6,754 bases of DNA from Sneathiella sp. GTDB lineage: Bacteria; Pseudomonadota; Alphaproteobacteria; Sneathiellales; Sneathiellaceae. Positions 5,578 to 6,754 of this stretch are shown here, piece by piece. The stretch spans positions 1 through 6,754 of the forward strand of contig JAESPT010000414.1 in NCBI GenBank assembly GCA_016765515.1, written 5' to 3'. The notes beneath the pieces are model-generated. The model was not told the DNA's origin, ran no database searches, and was given only the letters and a program-made list of their open reading frames with translations. Positions within the stretch are counted from its first letter, which is position 1. Every line of letters starts with the position of its first letter. The translations under genes were made by a program, and so were the position numbers.

Positions 5578-6149
5578 ATGGCAAACAGTTTGTTGAAGCG
5601 TCGGGACGTTGTTGCCGAACTTTTGAAAGACCGGAGGGACATGATGGTCGTAACCGGTCTTGGTTCACCAACCTATGATGTCATGGCAGCCGGTGATAAT
5701 GACCGAAATTACTATTTGTGGGGTGCCATGGGCGGGGCGGCGATGGTCGGGTTAGGGCTAGCGATTGCACGGCCTGATGAAGAGGTCCTCGTGGTTACAG
5801 GGGACGGTGAAATGTTGATGGCAATGGGAGCCTTTGCAACAATTTCCGTCCAAAGACCTAAGAACTTGACGATTGCTATTTTGGAAATGGCCATTACGGC
5901 GAAACGGTTATGCAGCGGAGTCATGCTGGTTATGGCGTTGAGTTGGACAAGGTCGCTGCGAGTGTAAATTTTGATTGGACCAGCCGGATTACGACTATGG
6001 AGGACGTAGAGGATTTACGGACCCGTATTCACGCAAAAAATGCTTTAAACTGCGTCACCATTGCCATCGATACCGGTGAAGTAGACCGTGTTCTTCCTTC
6101 ACGCGATGGGGTTTATATCAAAAACCGCTTTAAGATGGCTCTGGATTAG
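5578..6149 (+). pseudogene. ThDP-dependent decarboxylase, PP (beta) subunit, ComE-like, with a one-base frameshift
   Basis: The gene starts at ATG 5578, with GGAG (5566-5569) eight bases upstream and one base after the alpha-subunit stop, so the two are probably translationally coupled. The frame carries LGSPTYD (28-34), WGAMGGAAMVGLGLA (48-62) and the ThDP/Mg motif start GDGE (75-78). It should then read ...TIAILEN-GHYGET. Instead GAAATGG at 5884-5890 lacks one A, the frame changes and translation stops at 5967. Restoring one A continues as NGHYGETVMQRSHAGYGVELDKV and on to the stop at 6149. That gives about 190 residues, the normal size of this subunit. The lost position, N104, is the Asn of GDG-X26-N that binds Mg-ThDP. 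As written, the product would lack the last part of the PP domain and be inactive. Either the gene is a recent pseudogene or the base was lost in sequencing. Confidence 0.85.
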
Positions 6150-6164
6150 ACCCAATATTTTAAT

Positions 6165-6194
6165 AGTGTTCTTGATGGTAAATGGAGACACTTT
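6165..6194 (+). terminator. weak inverted repeat after the decarboxylase operon
   Basis: AGTGT and ACACT pair across about 18 bases shortly after the beta-subunit stop, followed by TTTT. The loop is large and the stem short, so this is a weak terminator candidate. It also overlaps the GGAGA ribosome-site-like sequence ahead of the tiny ORF at 6197. Confidence 0.15.
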
Positions 6195-6196
6195 TA

Positions 6197-6259
6197 ATGA
6201 CAGGACGGTTCGCACGAGAAGACGATATCCACCTCACTTTCTACATTAATAAACCGTAA
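6197..6259 (+). CDS. tiny ORF (20 codons) with a good ribosome binding site, possible leader peptide or gene remnant
   Basis: ATG at 6197 is preceded by GGAGA eight bases upstream, a better ribosome site than that of the decarboxylase alpha subunit. It encodes 20 residues starting MTGRFARED and ending FYINKP, then TAA. It lies 47 bp after the decarboxylase beta subunit and about 100 bp before the membrane protein gene. It could be a leader peptide, the stump of a deleted third operon gene or chance. I recognise no family. Confidence 0.2.
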   Translation: MTGRFAREDDIHLTFYINKP

Positions 6260-6358
6260 ACCAGAGTTTCATAGAATAACGCATATAAGAGGGACACGGC
6301 ATTTTTGGCCGCACGGAAATGTGCCCTTATACAAAGTATTCTGTGGAGGCGTTTTACG

Positions 6359-6754
6359 ATGAGTTCACTGTCATCTTTCTTTTTTGAAGAAAATGAAATT
6401 GAAAGGGGTATGCGGGACATGCGTCTCAGGATTTCCCACTACACTTTTTATTATTCAATTTTTATGACGTTGTGCGTTCTTGGATCTATCCTTGCTGTCG
6501 ATTTTATTGTGATGACAGGGTATGTGGTTGCGGTAAGTCTATCGGTCCTGCTGATTTGTACGCAACTTGTTGCTTTGCGAAGTCTCAAAAATTCCTTTTG
6601 GCTGCGTTATGTCATGGTGTTGACCACGGTGTCTGTGGCTTTCGTCTTGATCCTGCTCACAGAAGGCGCCTGGCGACCGGAATCATCCACCATCGTTATT
6701 GGCTTCCTGTCCCTTGGATTATTTTCAGCCTTCGGTAGCCCTGCCGTCATGTAC
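6359..6754 (+). CDS. multi-pass membrane protein of unknown function, N-terminal part (gene cut by window end)
   Basis: An ATG at 6359 with a strong GGAGG site nine bases upstream (6345-6349) opens 132 codons without a stop to the window edge. A short acidic/basic N-terminus (MSSLSSFFFEENEIERGMRDMRLRIS, cytoplasmic by the positive-inside rule) leads into four hydrophobic segments: about residues 27-48 (HYTFYYSIFMTLCVLGSILAVD), 49-67, 80-96 (RYVMVLTTVSVAFVLIL) and 106-126 (TIVIGFLSLGLFSAFGS). Paired helices after a short N-terminal tail resemble the membrane modules in front of signalling domains such as cyclases or diguanylate cyclases, but the C-terminal part lies outside the window and no catalytic motif is visible. 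The 209-bp gap upstream suggests its own transcription unit. Function left open. Confidence 0.75.
   Translation, partial: MSSLSSFFFEENEIERGMRDMRLRISHYTFYYSIFMTLCVLGSILAVDFIVMTGYVVAVSLSVLLICTQLVALRSLKNSFWLRYVMVLTTVSVAFVLILLTEGAWRPESSTIVIGFLSLGLFSAFGSPAVMY

Noticed and set aside
5910..6149. A separate 79-residue plus-strand gene after the decarboxylase beta subunit
   Set aside because: It is the C-terminal part of the frameshifted beta subunit. The homology continues upstream of its ATG (GHYGET), and it has no ribosome site.
6290..6327. Possible riboswitch or structured leader before the membrane protein (GGGACAC...GTGCCC)
   Set aside because: The stems are short, one is bulged, and nothing matches a known riboswitch core.
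6472..6738. 88-codon plus-strand ORF at the window end
   Set aside because: It is out of frame with the membrane protein starting at 6359, which has a strong ribosome site and a coherent set of hydrophobic segments.

Overview
The window looks like chromosomal DNA of a Gram-negative bacterium, most likely an alphaproteobacterium of moderate GC content. This is an inference from gene content: a LysR regulator paired with split sulfopyruvate-decarboxylase-like genes, an orphan periplasmic solute-binding protein and a fold-type IV amine transaminase. No rRNA, tRNA, CRISPR array, insertion sequence or phage gene was seen. It reads as several small regulator/enzyme modules, not one large operon.

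Layout. (1) 1-1094: the 5' end of a MATE-family multidrug efflux gene (minus, cut by the window edge) diverges from a TetR/AcrR repressor gene (plus). Between them lie two abutting copies of the 13-bp palindrome TTGAC-N3-GTCAA, a likely shared operator. (2) 1149-2568: a transaminase closely resembling (R)-selective amine transaminases (minus) diverges from a small DUF4440/SnoaL-like gene (plus). (3) 2569-2910: a gap with no intact gene. It holds short palindromes and what looks like a small frameshifted ORF. (4) 2911-3690: an exported family-3 solute-binding protein (minus) with no permease beside it. (5) 3983-6149: a LysR regulator (minus) diverges from a two-gene operon (plus) for the PYR and PP subunits of a thiamine-diphosphate (ThDP) decarboxylase of the ComD/ComE (sulfopyruvate/phosphonopyruvate decarboxylase) type. 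The PP subunit is broken by an apparent one-base deletion exactly at the Asn of its GDG...N cofactor motif. (6) 6150-6754: a leader region, then the 5' end of an unidentified multi-pass membrane protein that runs off the window.

Working together: the TetR protein probably represses itself and the efflux pump through the tandem palindromes. The LysR protein probably controls the decarboxylase operon and itself through AT-rich repeats set 22 bp apart. The transaminase and the decarboxylase both act on small keto-acid or amine metabolites, but nothing in the sequence links them in one pathway. I did not find a convincing new multi-gene system. The best leads are the frameshift in the decarboxylase, the (R)-amine transaminase signature, the tandem operator and the possible small frameshifted ORF.
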